Under the pieces are notes generated by a model. The model had not been told where the DNA came from. It saw only the letters and a program-made list of their open reading frames with translations, and made no database searches. A DNA stretch of 64,000 bases from contig NZ_BAFR01000085.1 of assembly GCF_000308435.1 (NCBI RefSeq), positions 1-64,000 of the forward strand, written 5' to 3'. Source of the stretch: Nocardia araoensis NBRC 100135 (GTDB lineage Bacteria > Actinomycetota > Actinomycetes > Mycobacteriales > Mycobacteriaceae). Shown here piece after piece: positions 51,852 to 60,745 of this stretch. Positions within the stretch are counted from its first letter, which is position 1, and every line of letters begins with the position of its first letter. Both the position numbers and the translations under genes were made by a program.

Positions 51852-52194
51852 TGAGCATGCCAGATCGGTCGAGGCGAATCGCGACCGGGCGTGGAAAGCG
51901 ATGCTGAAAGTCATGTGCGGCGACCCGCACGAGCCGTCGCCGCCGACCGGGTTCGTCATCGAATCCGTCGCTCGGCCGCACCGTCTGGCGCTGCGCGGGC
52001 AGCACTGGTTCTCGAAGTACGCGCTGATCTTCGAATTGGACGAAGAGGGCCCGGGCCGGACTCGCGTCCGCGCGCGCAGCTACGGCGACTTTCCCGGCCC
52101 GCACGGCCGGATCTATCGCGCGCTGGTCGTGGGCACGGGCGGGCACCGACTGGCGGTGCGCCACATGCTGCGCCGGATCGCGGCGGCGGCATGA
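51829..52194 (+). CDS. SRPBCC-like protein
   Basis: A 121-residue protein that looks like a compact SRPBCC/DUF2867-type domain: N-terminal helix 'ARSVEANRDRAWKAML', 'VIESVARPHRLALRGQHWFSKYALIFELDEEGPGRTRVRARSYGDFPG' beta strands and a C-terminal helix 'HRLAVRHMLRRIAA'. ATG 51829 has no ribosome site and lies inside an inverted repeat. The stop overlaps the next gene's start (ATGA). Presumed regulated by the divergent TetR; ligand unknown. Confidence 0.78.
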   Translation: MERLSYIDEHARSVEANRDRAWKAMLKVMCGDPHEPSPPTGFVIESVARPHRLALRGQHWFSKYALIFELDEEGPGRTRVRARSYGDFPGPHGRIYRALVVGTGGHRLAVRHMLRRIAAAA

Positions 52195-52712
52195 TCCCGG
52201 GGACGGTGTGGGGCGCCACCGAAGCCGAACGCGAGGCGCCCTTACCCTGCGACCACCGGCAACCAGGCGGCCTCCAAGCCGATCGAGCGATCAGCATCGC
52301 CGCGCCGCCCGCTCTCGTCTACGCCTGGCTGTGCCAGTTGCGCGTCGCGCCGTACAGCTACGACCTGTTGGACCACTTCGGCAGGCGCAGCCCGCGTCGG
52401 CGCGACCCGATGCTCACCGAACTGGCGGTGGGGCAGCGGTTCATGTCCCAGTTCGAGCTGGTCTCCTTCGTTCTGGGCAGGCACATCACCCTGGTCTCCG
52501 GCAAAGTCTGCGTCACCTACGCGGTGCGACCGGAAGGGGGTGGAACCCGCCTTCTGGTCCGGATACGGTGCGGCGCTTCGAAGCTCGTCGCGGCCGGGCT
52601 GGCGCTCGGTGACCTGCTCATGATGCGCAAACAACTGCTGACACTGAAAGAACTCGCCGAAGCCGAACACCGTGCGGGCTCGGCGGCCTCGTCGGGGCCG
52701 CCGGAACGTTGA
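52191..52712 (+). CDS. SRPBCC family protein
   Basis: A 173-residue protein with 'RAISIAAPPALVYAWLCQLRVAPYSYDLLDHFGRRSPR' (about 32-69), a variant SRPBCC start found in actinobacterial proteins of about 170 residues, then beta strands 'RFMSQFELVSFVLGRHITLVS' and 'GGTRLLVRIRCGA', and a C-terminal helix. Overlaps the preceding SRPBCC-like gene by four bases, so the pair may act together, for example as a heterodimeric ligand carrier (inference). Confidence 0.8.
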   Translation: MIPGTVWGATEAEREAPLPCDHRQPGGLQADRAISIAAPPALVYAWLCQLRVAPYSYDLLDHFGRRSPRRRDPMLTELAVGQRFMSQFELVSFVLGRHITLVSGKVCVTYAVRPEGGGTRLLVRIRCGASKLVAAGLALGDLLMMRKQLLTLKELAEAEHRAGSAASSGPPER

Positions 52713-52752
52713 GCGCCACGGCGGCAGCGCAGGTTCCGGCGGTGGATCGTCT

Positions 52753-53292
52753 TCATCCGCGTGTGCGCCTCCCGGCGCCGTCGTCCGGCTGGGCTCGGGA
52801 AAGGCGTTCCACCAGGTCGAACTTGCGTTGTTCGTATCCCTCCGGCACGGTGTCGCGAACCGAGACCAGCGCGTGTGCCCATGAGCCGATGAGGGTGCGG
52901 TCGCCCACCGTGCGGCCGGGGTCCGGTGTGGGTTCGGCGGTGAGCAAGGGTAGTGGGTGGATGCGGTGACGGGCCTCGTTCTCCAGTACGGTCGCCTTGT
53001 CCACGAAGATCCGCAGGTCGTGATTGAGCAGATAGCGGCCGACCGCGCCGTGTTCCGGCGGCAGCAGTGCGGCGACCGAACCCGCTGTGCGATAGAGGTT
53101 TTCGCCTTGCCGCAGTGGCGGTGCATCCCGTCCCGCCCAGGTGACCCGGGTGGGTTCGGTGAGCAGTCGTTCGATCCCTTGGACGAGGTGGTGGCCGATC
53201 CTGGCGTGTTCCATGAGCCGCGGGCCCACCTCGACGTAGCCGAGCACGCGGTGGTCGCCGGTGCGGAGTACTGCTCGATAGAGCTGCCACAC
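52753..53292 (-). CDS. Hypothetical protein
   Basis: A 179-residue soluble protein not assigned to a family. It has the conserved-looking segments 'GPRLMEHARIGHHLVQGIERLL' and 'GRYLLNHDLRIFVDKATVLENEARHRIHPLPLL' (about 85-117) and a final charged tail. GTG start at 53292 with AAGGGA about ten bases upstream. Codon third positions are strongly GC in this frame only, supporting it as a real gene. It is not obviously linked to neighbours. Confidence 0.62.
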   Translation of the reverse strand: MWQLYRAVLRTGDHRVLGYVEVGPRLMEHARIGHHLVQGIERLLTEPTRVTWAGRDAPPLRQGENLYRTAGSVAALLPPEHGAVGRYLLNHDLRIFVDKATVLENEARHRIHPLPLLTAEPTPDPGRTVGDRTLIGSWAHALVSVRDTVPEGYEQRKFDLVERLSRAQPDDGAGRRTRG

Positions 53293-53386
53293 GTAGCCGT
53301 ATTCCCTTCGGTGGTAATCGATTTCGTTGCATACTCACACTCGTTTGCGGTGTGGCGATTACAGCGGCGTTACCACCGTGGTGCGG

Positions 53387-54664
53387 TCAGTCGGCCTGTG
53401 CGCAGGCGACCGCCCGGTCGAGCAGGAGGGCCCGCTCGGAACTGTTGCCCGTCAGTTCCGCCGCGCGCGTGAATTCGACGCGTGCCTGCGCGTACCGGCC
53501 CAGTTGGGCGAGCAGGTCACCGCGGACGGCGTAGCGCAGGTGGTAGCCGGCGAGGGCGCCCGCGGCGACGAGCGCGTCCACCAGCTCCAGCCCCGCGCCA
53601 GGGCCGTGCACCTTGCTCACCGCGACCGCGCGATTCAGCTCCACGACGGGGGAGGGAAAGCGTTGCGCCAGAACGGCGTACAGTCCGGCGATGCGCCGCC
53701 AATCGGTCTCTTCCGGCGTCGCCGCCATCGCGTGCACCGCGGCGATCGCGGCTTGCAGCGCGTATCGGCCCGGCGGCAGACCGCGCTCACGTGCCACGCT
53801 GTTCGCTCGCGCGAGGGCCGCCAGTCCGCGCCGGATCAGCAAGCGATCCCAGCGTGCGCGGTCCTGGTCGTCGAGCAGCACCACCTCTTTGCCGGTTCCG
53901 GTGCGCGCGGGCAGCCGGGAAGCCTGTAGCTCCAGCAGCGCGACCAGACCGTGCGCCTCCGGCTCGGCGGGCAACAACTCACCGAGCATGCGGGCCAGGC
54001 GCAACGCGTCCTGGCACAGCTCCACGCGGACCCAGTCCTCGCCCACCGTCGCGGCATAGCCTTCGTTGAAGATCAGGTAGACCACGGCCAGCACCGACGC
54101 CAACCGTTCGGCCAGCTGGGGGCCGTGCGGCACCTCGAAAGGGAGTCGCTTGTCGGCGATGGTGCGTTTCGCCCGCACGATCCGTTGCGCCACGGTCGTT
54201 TCCGGCACGACGAATGCACGGGCGATCTCCTCGGTGGTCAGCCCGCCGAGCAGCCGCAGCGTCAGCGCGACGCGCGCCGGTTCGGTGAGCACCGGATGAC
54301 AGGCGGTGAACATCATCCGCAGCAGGTCGTCCTCGACCGGGTCGTCGTTCGCAGCGGGCGGCGGCTGCTCGGTCACGAGATCGCGACCGAGCAGCTCCAG
54401 CTTGCGGGCGAAGGTGCGGTTGCGCCGCACCCGATCGATCGCCCGGTGCTTGGCGGTGAGCATGAGCCAGCCGCCCGGGTTCGGCGGCACGCCGTCGCGC
54501 GGCCACTGCTCCAACGCCGCGACCAACGCGTCCTGCGCCAGTTCCTCGGCGGCGCCGATATCGCCGACCACCCGGGTGAGCCCGGCGACCAACCGGGGCC
54601 ATTCCATCCGGGTCACGGCTTCGGCGGCGCGTCGCGCCGAAGCCGTGGACGGCTGCTCGCTCAT
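53387..54664 (-). CDS. ECF42-type RNA polymerase sigma factor
   Basis: A 425-residue sigma factor of the ECF42/SigK-like DUF6596 group. Region 2 is 'AEELAQDALVAALEQWPRDGVPPNPGGWLMLTAKHRAIDRVRR' (about 40-82), region 4 is 'ALTLRLLGGLTTEEIARAFVVPETTVAQRIVRAKR' (about 132-166), and the ~230-residue C-terminal TPR-like extension with 'YLIFNEGYAAT' is the class signature. No anti-sigma factor is seen; in this class a small YCII protein is encoded with the sigma factor, as here, 13 bases upstream. Confidence 0.94.
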   Translation of the reverse strand: MSEQPSTASARRAAEAVTRMEWPRLVAGLTRVVGDIGAAEELAQDALVAALEQWPRDGVPPNPGGWLMLTAKHRAIDRVRRNRTFARKLELLGRDLVTEQPPPAANDDPVEDDLLRMMFTACHPVLTEPARVALTLRLLGGLTTEEIARAFVVPETTVAQRIVRAKRTIADKRLPFEVPHGPQLAERLASVLAVVYLIFNEGYAATVGEDWVRVELCQDALRLARMLGELLPAEPEAHGLVALLELQASRLPARTGTGKEVVLLDDQDRARWDRLLIRRGLAALARANSVARERGLPPGRYALQAAIAAVHAMAATPEETDWRRIAGLYAVLAQRFPSPVVELNRAVAVSKVHGPGAGLELVDALVAAGALAGYHLRYAVRGDLLAQLGRYAQARVEFTRAAELTGNSSERALLLDRAVACAQAD

Positions 54665-54667
54665 CCG

Positions 54668-54691
54668 CCGAGCCCGCTCAGGCGGGCTCGG
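54668..54691 (-). promoter_or_regulatory. Intercistronic hairpin between YCII and sigma genes
   Basis: CCGAGCCCGC (54668-54677) and GCGGGCTCGG (54682-54691) form a perfect 10-bp stem with a 4-base loop. It contains the YCII stop codon and ends three bases before the sigma start, so it could bury the sigma ribosome site. Confidence 0.55.
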
Positions 54692-55028
54692 CGATCTGCC
54701 GGACCTCGACCTCGATGTCCCATTCGGGTCCGTGCACGGCGAGGAAACGGGAGGTCCATTCCACCGCCTCCTCCTTCGACTTGACCTGCAGAATGCAATA
54801 TCCGCCGATGATCTCCTTGGATTCGGTGAACGGTCCGTCCAGCACCGTCTGCTTGCCGCCGGACTGGACGACCCTGGTGGCTTCGGCGATCGAGTGCAGG
54901 CCGTTGGTGTCCAGCAGCACACCCGCCTTGGTCATCTCCTCGATCACTTTGCCCACCTGTTCCATCAGCGCTTCGTCCGGCTCCGGGGAAGTGGCGGGGT
55001 CAAGGCGGATGAGCATCATGTATCGCAT
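54678..55028 (-). CDS. YCII-domain protein, partner of ECF42
   Basis: A 116-residue YCII/DGPF-family protein: start 'MRYMMLIRLDP', 'AGVLLDTNGL' and the namesake-type 'LDGPFTESKEIIGGYCILQVKSKEEAVEWTSRF' (about 63-95). Such proteins are regularly encoded beside ECF42 sigma factors and may sense or modify a metabolite that sets sigma activity. GAGGA lies seven bases before the ATG. First gene of the two-gene operon. Confidence 0.93.
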   Translation of the reverse strand: MRYMMLIRLDPATSPEPDEALMEQVGKVIEEMTKAGVLLDTNGLHSIAEATRVVQSGGKQTVLDGPFTESKEIIGGYCILQVKSKEEAVEWTSRFLAVHGPEWDIEVEVRQIAEPA

Positions 55029-55162
55029 CTGGGCATCCTCGGTCGATGTGGCGTCAGGATCGGTCGATCCTCACATCACTGCATCGAACGACCACGGCGC
55101 GAATCGACATAGCCGACCGAATTCTTTTTGCGAAGTCGAGTCGCGGCGTCCTCGGTCAGCGC

Positions 55163-55969
55163 CTACTGCGGCCACGCGGTGGGTTTGCGGGCCGCCCGCG
55201 CGGTCCAGCGGCCGTCGTCGTGGCGGACCTCTACCGGGTGTGCGAATGCGGCGGTGACATTCTCGGTGGTGATCGTCTCCAGGGCCGGGCCCGCCGCGAC
55301 GGCGTGGCCGCCCGCGATGAGCAACGCGTGCGTCGTCGTGCTGGGCAGTTCCTCCAAGTGGTGGGTGACCAGGATGGAGGCGACGTCGGGGTGGGTCCGG
55401 TCCAGCGTGTCGAGGGTGTCCAGCAACTGCTCGCGAGCGGCGACATCCAGACCGGTGGACGGCTCGTCGAACAGCAGCAGCCGGGGTTCGGCGATCAGCG
55501 CTCGGGCGATCAGGGTGCGGCCGCGCTCGCCTTGACTCAGCGTGGGCCAGACCTCCTTCGCCTTTCCGGTCAAGCCCACGGTGTCGATCATCGCGTCGGC
55601 CCGGTCGAGCTGATCGGCTGTCGGCGTCCAGCGCATGGGGGTGTCGATCGTCGCGGTCAGGCCGGTCAGCACGACCTCGCGGATGGTCAGCGGCGAGCGC
55701 AAGGGGTGGCGCGGGTTCACCTGGCCGATGCCGCGGCGCAGCTGCTGCAATTCGACGCGGCCGAGTTCCGCGCCGAGCACCCGGACCGAGCCCGAGGTCG
55801 GGAAGGTGACGGCGCCGCAGAAGCCGAGCAGCGTGCTCTTGCCCGCGCCGTTGGGACCGAGCAGCGCCCAGCGTTCGCCCGCGCGCACGGTCAGCGAGAT
55901 CCCGCCGATGATCTTCTTGCCCTCGCGGCGGAAGGTCACGTCGGTCAGTTCGAGCACCGGCTCGGTCAC
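55163..55969 (-). CDS. ABC ATPase, stand-alone (ModF/YlmA-like)
   Basis: A 268-residue ATP-binding cassette protein. Walker A GPNGAGKSTLL (about 38-48), signature LSQGERGRTLIARALI (about 143-158), Walker B LLLFDEPSTGLD (about 162-173), H-loop VTHHLEELP. No permease is encoded nearby, so it may be a soluble regulator-type ATPase or pair with a distant membrane subunit. GTG start overlaps the stop of the upstream GntR gene (GTGA). Confidence 0.9.
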   Translation of the reverse strand: MTEPVLELTDVTFRREGKKIIGGISLTVRAGERWALLGPNGAGKSTLLGFCGAVTFPTSGSVRVLGAELGRVELQQLRRGIGQVNPRHPLRSPLTIREVVLTGLTATIDTPMRWTPTADQLDRADAMIDTVGLTGKAKEVWPTLSQGERGRTLIARALIAEPRLLLFDEPSTGLDVAAREQLLDTLDTLDRTHPDVASILVTHHLEELPSTTTHALLIAGGHAVAAGPALETITTENVTAAFAHPVEVRHDDGRWTARAARKPTAWPQ

Positions 55970-56637
55970 GTGAAAACCTCCTTCAAAGTGGTCAGGTGGG
56001 CGCGGCTGTACTCCGCGGCTGCGGCGGGGTCGCGGGCGGCGATCGCGTCGGCCAGCCGCTGGTGCGCGGCGTGATCGGCGGACTCCGACCGCACCGGGCG
56101 GATCTCGAGCATGTCGATCATCGCCAGGCGCAGCCGGGGTAGGAAGCTGTCGAACAACTGGGTCAGCACGTCGTTGTGGGCGGCCACGATGACCGCCCGG
56201 TGGAACGCCATATCGGCGTCGACGTGCTCGGCCACCGGCTCGCCGTGTGCTTCGCGCGCGGCCAGCGTCCGGCGGATCGTGCGCAGGTCGGCGGGGGTGC
56301 GCCGCTGGGCGGCCAGTGCGGCGGCCTCGGCCTCGATGGCGATGCGCGCTTCGATCACCGAGGCGATGGTGGCGCGTCGCAGGACCGCGTCCCACTCCTC
56401 GGCCGCCTCGAGCGCGATCACGAAGACGCCCGCTCCCTGCCTGCTGTCCAGGATGCCTTTTCCGGCCAGCTCGCGGATCGCTTCCCGCAGCGTCGAGCGT
56501 CCGACACCCAGCTGTGCGGCCAGCGTGGTCTCACCGGGCAGACGGTGACCCAGTGGCCATTCGCCCGCCTGGATCCGGGCCAGCAGCACTTCGGCCGCCT
56601 GCGCGGCCAGCGGGTGGCGCCGTACCTGCGAGATCAT
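55966..56637 (-). CDS. GntR family (FadR/FCD) transcriptional regulator
   Basis: A 223-residue FadR-subfamily regulator: winged helix 'LPGETTLAAQLGVGRSTLREAIRELAGKGILDSRQGAGVFV' (about 33-73) and an all-helical FCD domain with metal-binding-type residues D141/H145 (DADMAFHRAV) and later histidines (HAAHQRL). Organic acids are common ligands. AGAGG lies seven bases before ATG 56637. It is translationally coupled to the ABC ATPase and divergent from the leuA leader. Confidence 0.92.
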   Translation of the reverse strand: MISQVRRHPLAAQAAEVLLARIQAGEWPLGHRLPGETTLAAQLGVGRSTLREAIRELAGKGILDSRQGAGVFVIALEAAEEWDAVLRRATIASVIEARIAIEAEAAALAAQRRTPADLRTIRRTLAAREAHGEPVAEHVDADMAFHRAVIVAAHNDVLTQLFDSFLPRLRLAMIDMLEIRPVRSESADHAAHQRLADAIAARDPAAAAEYSRAHLTTLKEVFT

Positions 56638-56684
56638 CTACTACCTCTCTACTTGTCTGAGGAGTCGTGTACAGTCTAGCCATC

Positions 56685-56726
56685 ATGCGCACCATGCTTC
56701 TGCTTAGCCGCCACGGCGGGGCCTGA
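56685..56726 (+). CDS. leuL: leuA leader peptide
   Basis: A 13-codon open frame, MRTMLLLSRHGGA, with three consecutive leucine codons (CTT CTG CTT) followed by TGA, 80 bases upstream of leuA. This is the classic form of a leucine attenuation leader: ribosome stalling at the Leu run when Leu-tRNA is scarce changes the fold of the downstream RNA. Confidence 0.8.
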   Translation: MRTMLLLSRHGGA

Positions 56727-56766
56727 ACGACCGGCCGCCCGCCGTGGGGCTGAGTCGTGGCCGGTC
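56711..56766 (+). promoter_or_regulatory. leuA attenuator: two mutually exclusive hairpins
   Basis: Hairpin 1: CCACGGCGGG (56711-56720) with CCCGCCGTGG (56738-56747). Hairpin 2: GACCGGCC (56729-56736) with GGCCGGTC (56759-56766). The 5' arm of hairpin 2 lies in the loop of hairpin 1 and its 3' arm outside, so they compete. Hairpin 1 begins within the leader codons just after the Leu run. Confidence 0.7.
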
Positions 56767-56806
56767 ACCTTTGTCGTGACGGCCGCAACGGCCAGGAAGC
56801 AGACCC

Positions 56807-58558
56807 ATGACCACCGTTTTCCCCACCATCGACACGCCCGCGGGGCAGGTACCCGAGCAGGCTCCGGCGTGGAATCGCCAGCGGCACTCGCAAATGCCGT
56901 CGCACCGTTACCGGGACATCTACCAACGCGTGGAAGTGCCCCGCACGCAACGGAACTGGCCCGATGCCAGGATCACGCAGGCGCCCCTGTGGGTGCCGGT
57001 CGACCTGCGCGACGGCAATCAGGCACTCGCCGAGCCGATGGACCCGGCGCGCAAACGGCGCTTCTTCGAGCTCTTGGTAGCCATGGGCTACAAGGAGATC
57101 GAGGTCGGTTACCCGTCGGCGTCGCAGACCGACTTCGACTTCGTGCGCCTGATCGCCGAGGACGATCTCGCGCCCGAAGACGTGACGATCGCCGTCTTCA
57201 CCCCGGCGCGGCGCGACCTCATCGAGCGCACCGTCGCATCGATCCGCGGTATCCCCAACGACGTCGTGATCCACATGTACACCGCGACGGCTCCCGCGTG
57301 GCGCGACGTCGTGCTCGGCAAGGACCGCGCTGCGCTGCGCGAGCTGATTCTCGACGGCGGCCGCGCCGTGCTGGACTGCGCCGGGGACCTGCCGAACGTG
57401 CGATTCGAATTCTCGCCCGAGGTGTTCAACCTGACCGAGCCCGATTACGTGCTCGACATCTGCGACCGGATGACGACCTTGTGGGACGCCACCGTGGGGC
57501 GGCCGGTCATCCTCAACCTGCCCGCCACCGTCGAGGTCGCCACTCCGAACGTCTACGCCGACCAGATCGAATACATGCACCGCAATCTGGCCCGCCGCGA
57601 GAGCGTCATCCTGTCGGTGCACCCGCACAACGATCGCGGCACCGGCATCGCGTGTGCCGAACTGGCGGTGCTCGCCGGCGCGCAACGCGTCGAGGGCTGC
57701 GTCTTCGGCAACGGCGAGCGCACCGGCAACGTCGACATCGCGACGCTGGCGCTGAACCTGCACGCGCAGGGCGTCGATCCGATGATCGACTTCTCCGACA
57801 TCGACGAGATCCGCCGCACCGTCGAGTACTGCACGCGGATGCCGATCCACGAACGCCACCCGTATGTCGGCGATCTGGTGCACACCGCGTTCTCCGGCAC
57901 CCATCAGGACGCGATCAAGAAGGGCATGGCCGAGCATCGCGCCCGCGCCGCCGCGACGGGCATCCCGGAGCGCGCACTCGACTGGAAGGTGCCGTATCTG
58001 CCCATCGATCCCGCCGACATCGGCCGCAGCTACGACGCGGTGATCCGGGTCAATTCCCAGTCCGGCAAGGGCGGCATCGCCTACTTGCTGCACACCGAAT
58101 ACGGGATGGACCTGCCACGGCGTCTGCAGATCGATTTCGCCGGGCACGTCCAGGCGCTCGCCGACGACACCGGGGTCGAGATCAGCGCCGCCGAACTGCG
58201 CGATCTGTTCGAGGCGATCTACTGCGACGATCCGTCGTGGTTGGCTGTGAAGGACTGGCGCACCAGCGGCGACGAGACTGGCACCGAGTTCACGCTGATC
58301 GTCGACGGGATCACGCGCCGCACCCGCCACAGCGGCGGCCCGGTCGCGGCGCTCACCGAGGCACTGGCCGCGGTGGGCTCTCCCGTCGAGGTGCTCGGCC
58401 TGGCCCAGCAGACGATCGAGCGAGACGACAGCGCCATCGCCTACCTGGAGTACCGCAGCGGCGAACACGTCGGTTGGTCGTGTGGCCGAGCCCATTCCGC
58501 CCAGGCGGCGGCACTGGCCGCGCTCGTGCGCGCCGCAGGACGTTCGGCCGGGCGATGA
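56807..58558 (+). CDS. leuA: 2-isopropylmalate synthase
   Basis: A 583-residue LeuA of the type found in actinobacteria, which condenses acetyl-CoA with 2-oxoisovalerate as the first committed step of leucine synthesis. [12 protein letters not shown] (about 64-75) carries the catalytic Arg and metal-binding Asp, and [10 protein letters not shown] (about 270-279) gives the HxH metal ligands. The C-terminal ~130 residues are the leucine-binding allosteric domain. AGGAAG precedes the ATG. A leucine leader peptide and alternative hairpins upstream indicate attenuation. It lacks the tandem repeat insertion seen in some mycobacterial LeuA proteins. Confidence 0.97.
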   Translation: MTTVFPTIDTPAGQVPEQAPAWNRQRHSQMPSHRYRDIYQRVEVPRTQRNWPDARITQAPLWVPVDLRDGNQALAEPMDPARKRRFFELLVAMGYKEIEVGYPSASQTDFDFVRLIAEDDLAPEDVTIAVFTPARRDLIERTVASIRGIPNDVVIHMYTATAPAWRDVVLGKDRAALRELILDGGRAVLDCAGDLPNVRFEFSPEVFNLTEPDYVLDICDRMTTLWDATVGRPVILNLPATVEVATPNVYADQIEYMHRNLARRESVILSVHPHNDRGTGIACAELAVLAGAQRVEGCVFGNGERTGNVDIATLALNLHAQGVDPMIDFSDIDEIRRTVEYCTRMPIHERHPYVGDLVHTAFSGTHQDAIKKGMAEHRARAAATGIPERALDWKVPYLPIDPADIGRSYDAVIRVNSQSGKGGIAYLLHTEYGMDLPRRLQIDFAGHVQALADDTGVEISAAELRDLFEAIYCDDPSWLAVKDWRTSGDETGTEFTLIVDGITRRTRHSGGPVAALTEALAAVGSPVEVLGLAQQTIERDDSAIAYLEYRSGEHVGWSCGRAHSAQAAALAALVRAAGRSAGR

Positions 58559-58698
58559 TCGTCTGACGTCCGGTGTCGCGTCGGTCGACTCGCGGCGTGA
58601 CAGCTTGTTGTGCGGCCGGTGCGCAGCACGCGCGGTCCGCTGATCCGATCGGGTGCTCGGCCGGTCCGGTACCCGATCGGATCGGAGGCGATTCCCGG

Positions 58699-59082
58699 TC
58701 AGAACATGCCGTGCGGGATCTGCGCGGCGTCGGGTACCGGTTGCACGACATCCCAGTGCTCCACGATCTTTCCTTCGGCCACCCGCCAGATGTCGACCAC
58801 CGCTCGGTCGGGCTCTTCGTCGCCCGGCGGGACCATGCGGTAGTGCATGACGACGTATTCGTCGTCGGCGATCACCCGCGCCAGCTCCAGCGTCGACCCT
58901 GCCACCGGCGCCTGTGCGATGAACTCGAGGAAAGCTTCTTTGCCGGAGGGATTTCCGGGGCTGTGCTCGAGGAAGTCGTCGTGCAGCAGCGTGCGGAGTA
59001 CGTCCATGTTGCCCGCCGCGAACTCCGCGAAGCCGTTCGAGAGCAGTTCCTTGTTGCGCTGTGCCGCGCTGTCGTTCGTCAT
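58699..59082 (-). CDS. SnoaL-like polyketide cyclase family protein
   Basis: A 127-residue cone-fold protein of the SnoaL/NTF2-like group: N-terminal helix 'RNKELLSNGFAEFAAGNMDVLRTLLHDDFLEHSPG' and the typical closing strand 'VVDIWRVAEGKIVEHWDVVQPVPD'. Such proteins are isomerase/hydrolase-like or small-molecule binders; nothing nearby specifies a substrate. It is divergent from the XRE/MmyB regulator gene, which may control it. Confidence 0.9.
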   Translation of the reverse strand: MTNDSAAQRNKELLSNGFAEFAAGNMDVLRTLLHDDFLEHSPGNPSGKEAFLEFIAQAPVAGSTLELARVIADDEYVVMHYRMVPPGDEEPDRAVVDIWRVAEGKIVEHWDVVQPVPDAAQIPHGMF

Positions 59083-59169
59083 GCCGCGAGACTGGCAGCG
59101 GGCGAACCAGGGTGTCGATTACCTGGCATGTAATGGCGGCGGTGATCCGGGCGTCGTGATACTGGGCCG

Positions 59170-59955
59170 ATGAACAGTGATCGACCGGTCGGCGAGCTGC
59201 TGCGGGAGTGGCGGCACCGGCGCAAGTTGAGCCAGCTGGACCTGGCCATCCGGGCCGACGTGTCCGCCCGGCACGTCAGTTTCGTCGAGACCGGCCGCAC
59301 GACGCCCAGCCGAGCCATGGTGCTGCACCTGGCCGAGCAGCTCGACATCCCGCTGCGGGAGCGCAACCGCGTGCTGATCGCCGCGGGACACGCTCCCGAG
59401 TTCCGGCGCAGCGACTGGAACGACCCCGCGCTGCGGCGGGCCCGCGACGCGGTACAGCGGGTGCTGCGGCTGCACGAACCGTATCCGGCGCTGGCAGTGG
59501 ACCGGCGCTGGAATCTGGTGCAGGCCAATGACTGTGTCGGCGTGTTCTTCGACGACGTGGATCCGGAACTGCTGGAACCGCCGATCAACATGATGCGGCT
59601 CGGTCTGCACCCGGCGGGTTTCGCGAACCGGATTCGCAACCTCGAGCAGGTCCGGGCGTTCCTGCTGCCCCGCTTGGCGCGCCAGGTCATGGCGACGGGG
59701 GATCGGGAGCTGGCGGCGCTGCACGAGGAACTGCGCTCCTATGGCTCGCTCGGCGGTGCGGACGGCGATCCCGTCGACATCGTGTTGCCGATCCGGCTGC
59801 GCCACCGCGATGCGGAACTCTCGTTCTTCAGCACGATCACGACCTTCGGTGCCGCCTTCGACATCACGCTCGACGAGATCGCGGTCGAGGCATACTTCCC
59901 CGCCGACGACGAAACGGCGGCCTACCTGCGTGAACTCGCCGAAGCCGACCGATGA
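59170..59955 (+). CDS. XRE family regulator with MmyB-like ligand domain
   Basis: A 261-residue regulator. HTH at the start: LLREWRHRRKLSQLDLAIRADVSARHVSFVETGRTTPS (about 10-47). The remainder is the MmyB-like domain, 'YPALAVDRRWNLVQANDCVGVFF' (about 102-124) with a PAS-like fold that binds small hydrophobic ligands in this family. Divergent from the SnoaL-like gene by 87 bases. Confidence 0.93.
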   Translation: MNSDRPVGELLREWRHRRKLSQLDLAIRADVSARHVSFVETGRTTPSRAMVLHLAEQLDIPLRERNRVLIAAGHAPEFRRSDWNDPALRRARDAVQRVLRLHEPYPALAVDRRWNLVQANDCVGVFFDDVDPELLEPPINMMRLGLHPAGFANRIRNLEQVRAFLLPRLARQVMATGDRELAALHEELRSYGSLGGADGDPVDIVLPIRLRHRDAELSFFSTITTFGAAFDITLDEIAVEAYFPADDETAAYLRELAEADR

Positions 59956-59980
59956 GCGCGCGCTTTCGCCACCGAAGGGT

Positions 59981-60610
59981 TCACTCGCGGACGGTGAATC
60001 GCTCCGCAGGCTCGCCGCTGAGGTGTCCGGCGGGCAACTTACGGCCACAGAGGACGAGCAACAGGTCCTGGGCGCGCCCCGACAACACCGTGCCCGATCC
60101 GTAGCTGAAGTCCAGGTCGTCGGCGCGCAGTTCGATGCCGCCGAGTTCGGCGCCGAACAGTTTGACGGTCCTGGGATCGACCGTGTCCAGTACCAAGCGC
60201 ATCCGGTCCTCGGGCACCCGGCGGTCCAGGCCCAGCGCCACGGTGATGTCCAGCCCGTGGATCACATCGTGGCTCAACGCGTTGGACAGCCCGCCGCCCG
60301 GCGGCCGCCAGGGGTGATCGACGTTGTCCCACAGCGATTTCAGCAGATCCGAGGTGCTGAGCGTGGCGGCGTCCAGCCGGGCGGTGCGGTCGGCCATGCG
60401 GTTGAAGTTGCCGAACGCCGCGATCATCCCCAGCGCGAAGCGTGCGCTCGACAGGCGATACGGCATGGTGATGTGCGCGGCCACTTCGCGGACCCGCCAG
60501 CCCGCGCACAGGGTCGGCGCGTCCCAGCCCTCGGCGTCCAGCCCGGCCAGGAGTTCGGCGAGTTCCGCCCGTTCCGCCGTCACCGCCCTTCGCACCTGGG
60601 TATCGATCAT
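59981..60610 (-). CDS. Maleylpyruvate isomerase family mycothiol-dependent enzyme
   Basis: A 209-residue DinB-like four-helix protein of the TIGR03083 type. 'ELAELLAGLDAEGWDAPTLCAGWRVREVAAHITMPYRL' (about 17-54) carries the first metal-ligand His (AAHI), and 'LSHDVIHGLDITVALGL' (about 112-128) the HxxxH pair. Mycothiol transferases and isomerases share this fold. Mycothiol is the main thiol of these bacteria. It converges on the XRE/MmyB gene (26-base gap). Confidence 0.88.
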   Translation of the reverse strand: MIDTQVRRAVTAERAELAELLAGLDAEGWDAPTLCAGWRVREVAAHITMPYRLSSARFALGMIAAFGNFNRMADRTARLDAATLSTSDLLKSLWDNVDHPWRPPGGGLSNALSHDVIHGLDITVALGLDRRVPEDRMRLVLDTVDPRTVKLFGAELGGIELRADDLDFSYGSGTVLSGRAQDLLLVLCGRKLPAGHLSGEPAERFTVRE

Positions 60611-60745
60611 TCGTCCACCTCTCTTCGACGAGGGTGATCCAACCCCTCCGGCGGTCGAGGCGCCACCCGGCGACGAAAATCGGCGACCCGCAGAGCGGAA
60701 ACGGGGTACTGCGCCGGTGCGCGGCCGATCGCGGTGAACACCGCG

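Noticed and set aside
56765..58495. 576-codon minus-strand frame opposite leuA, and a 596-codon alternative plus frame
   Set aside because: Both mirror leuA codon structure and contain no recognisable domain; leuA is full length and convincing.
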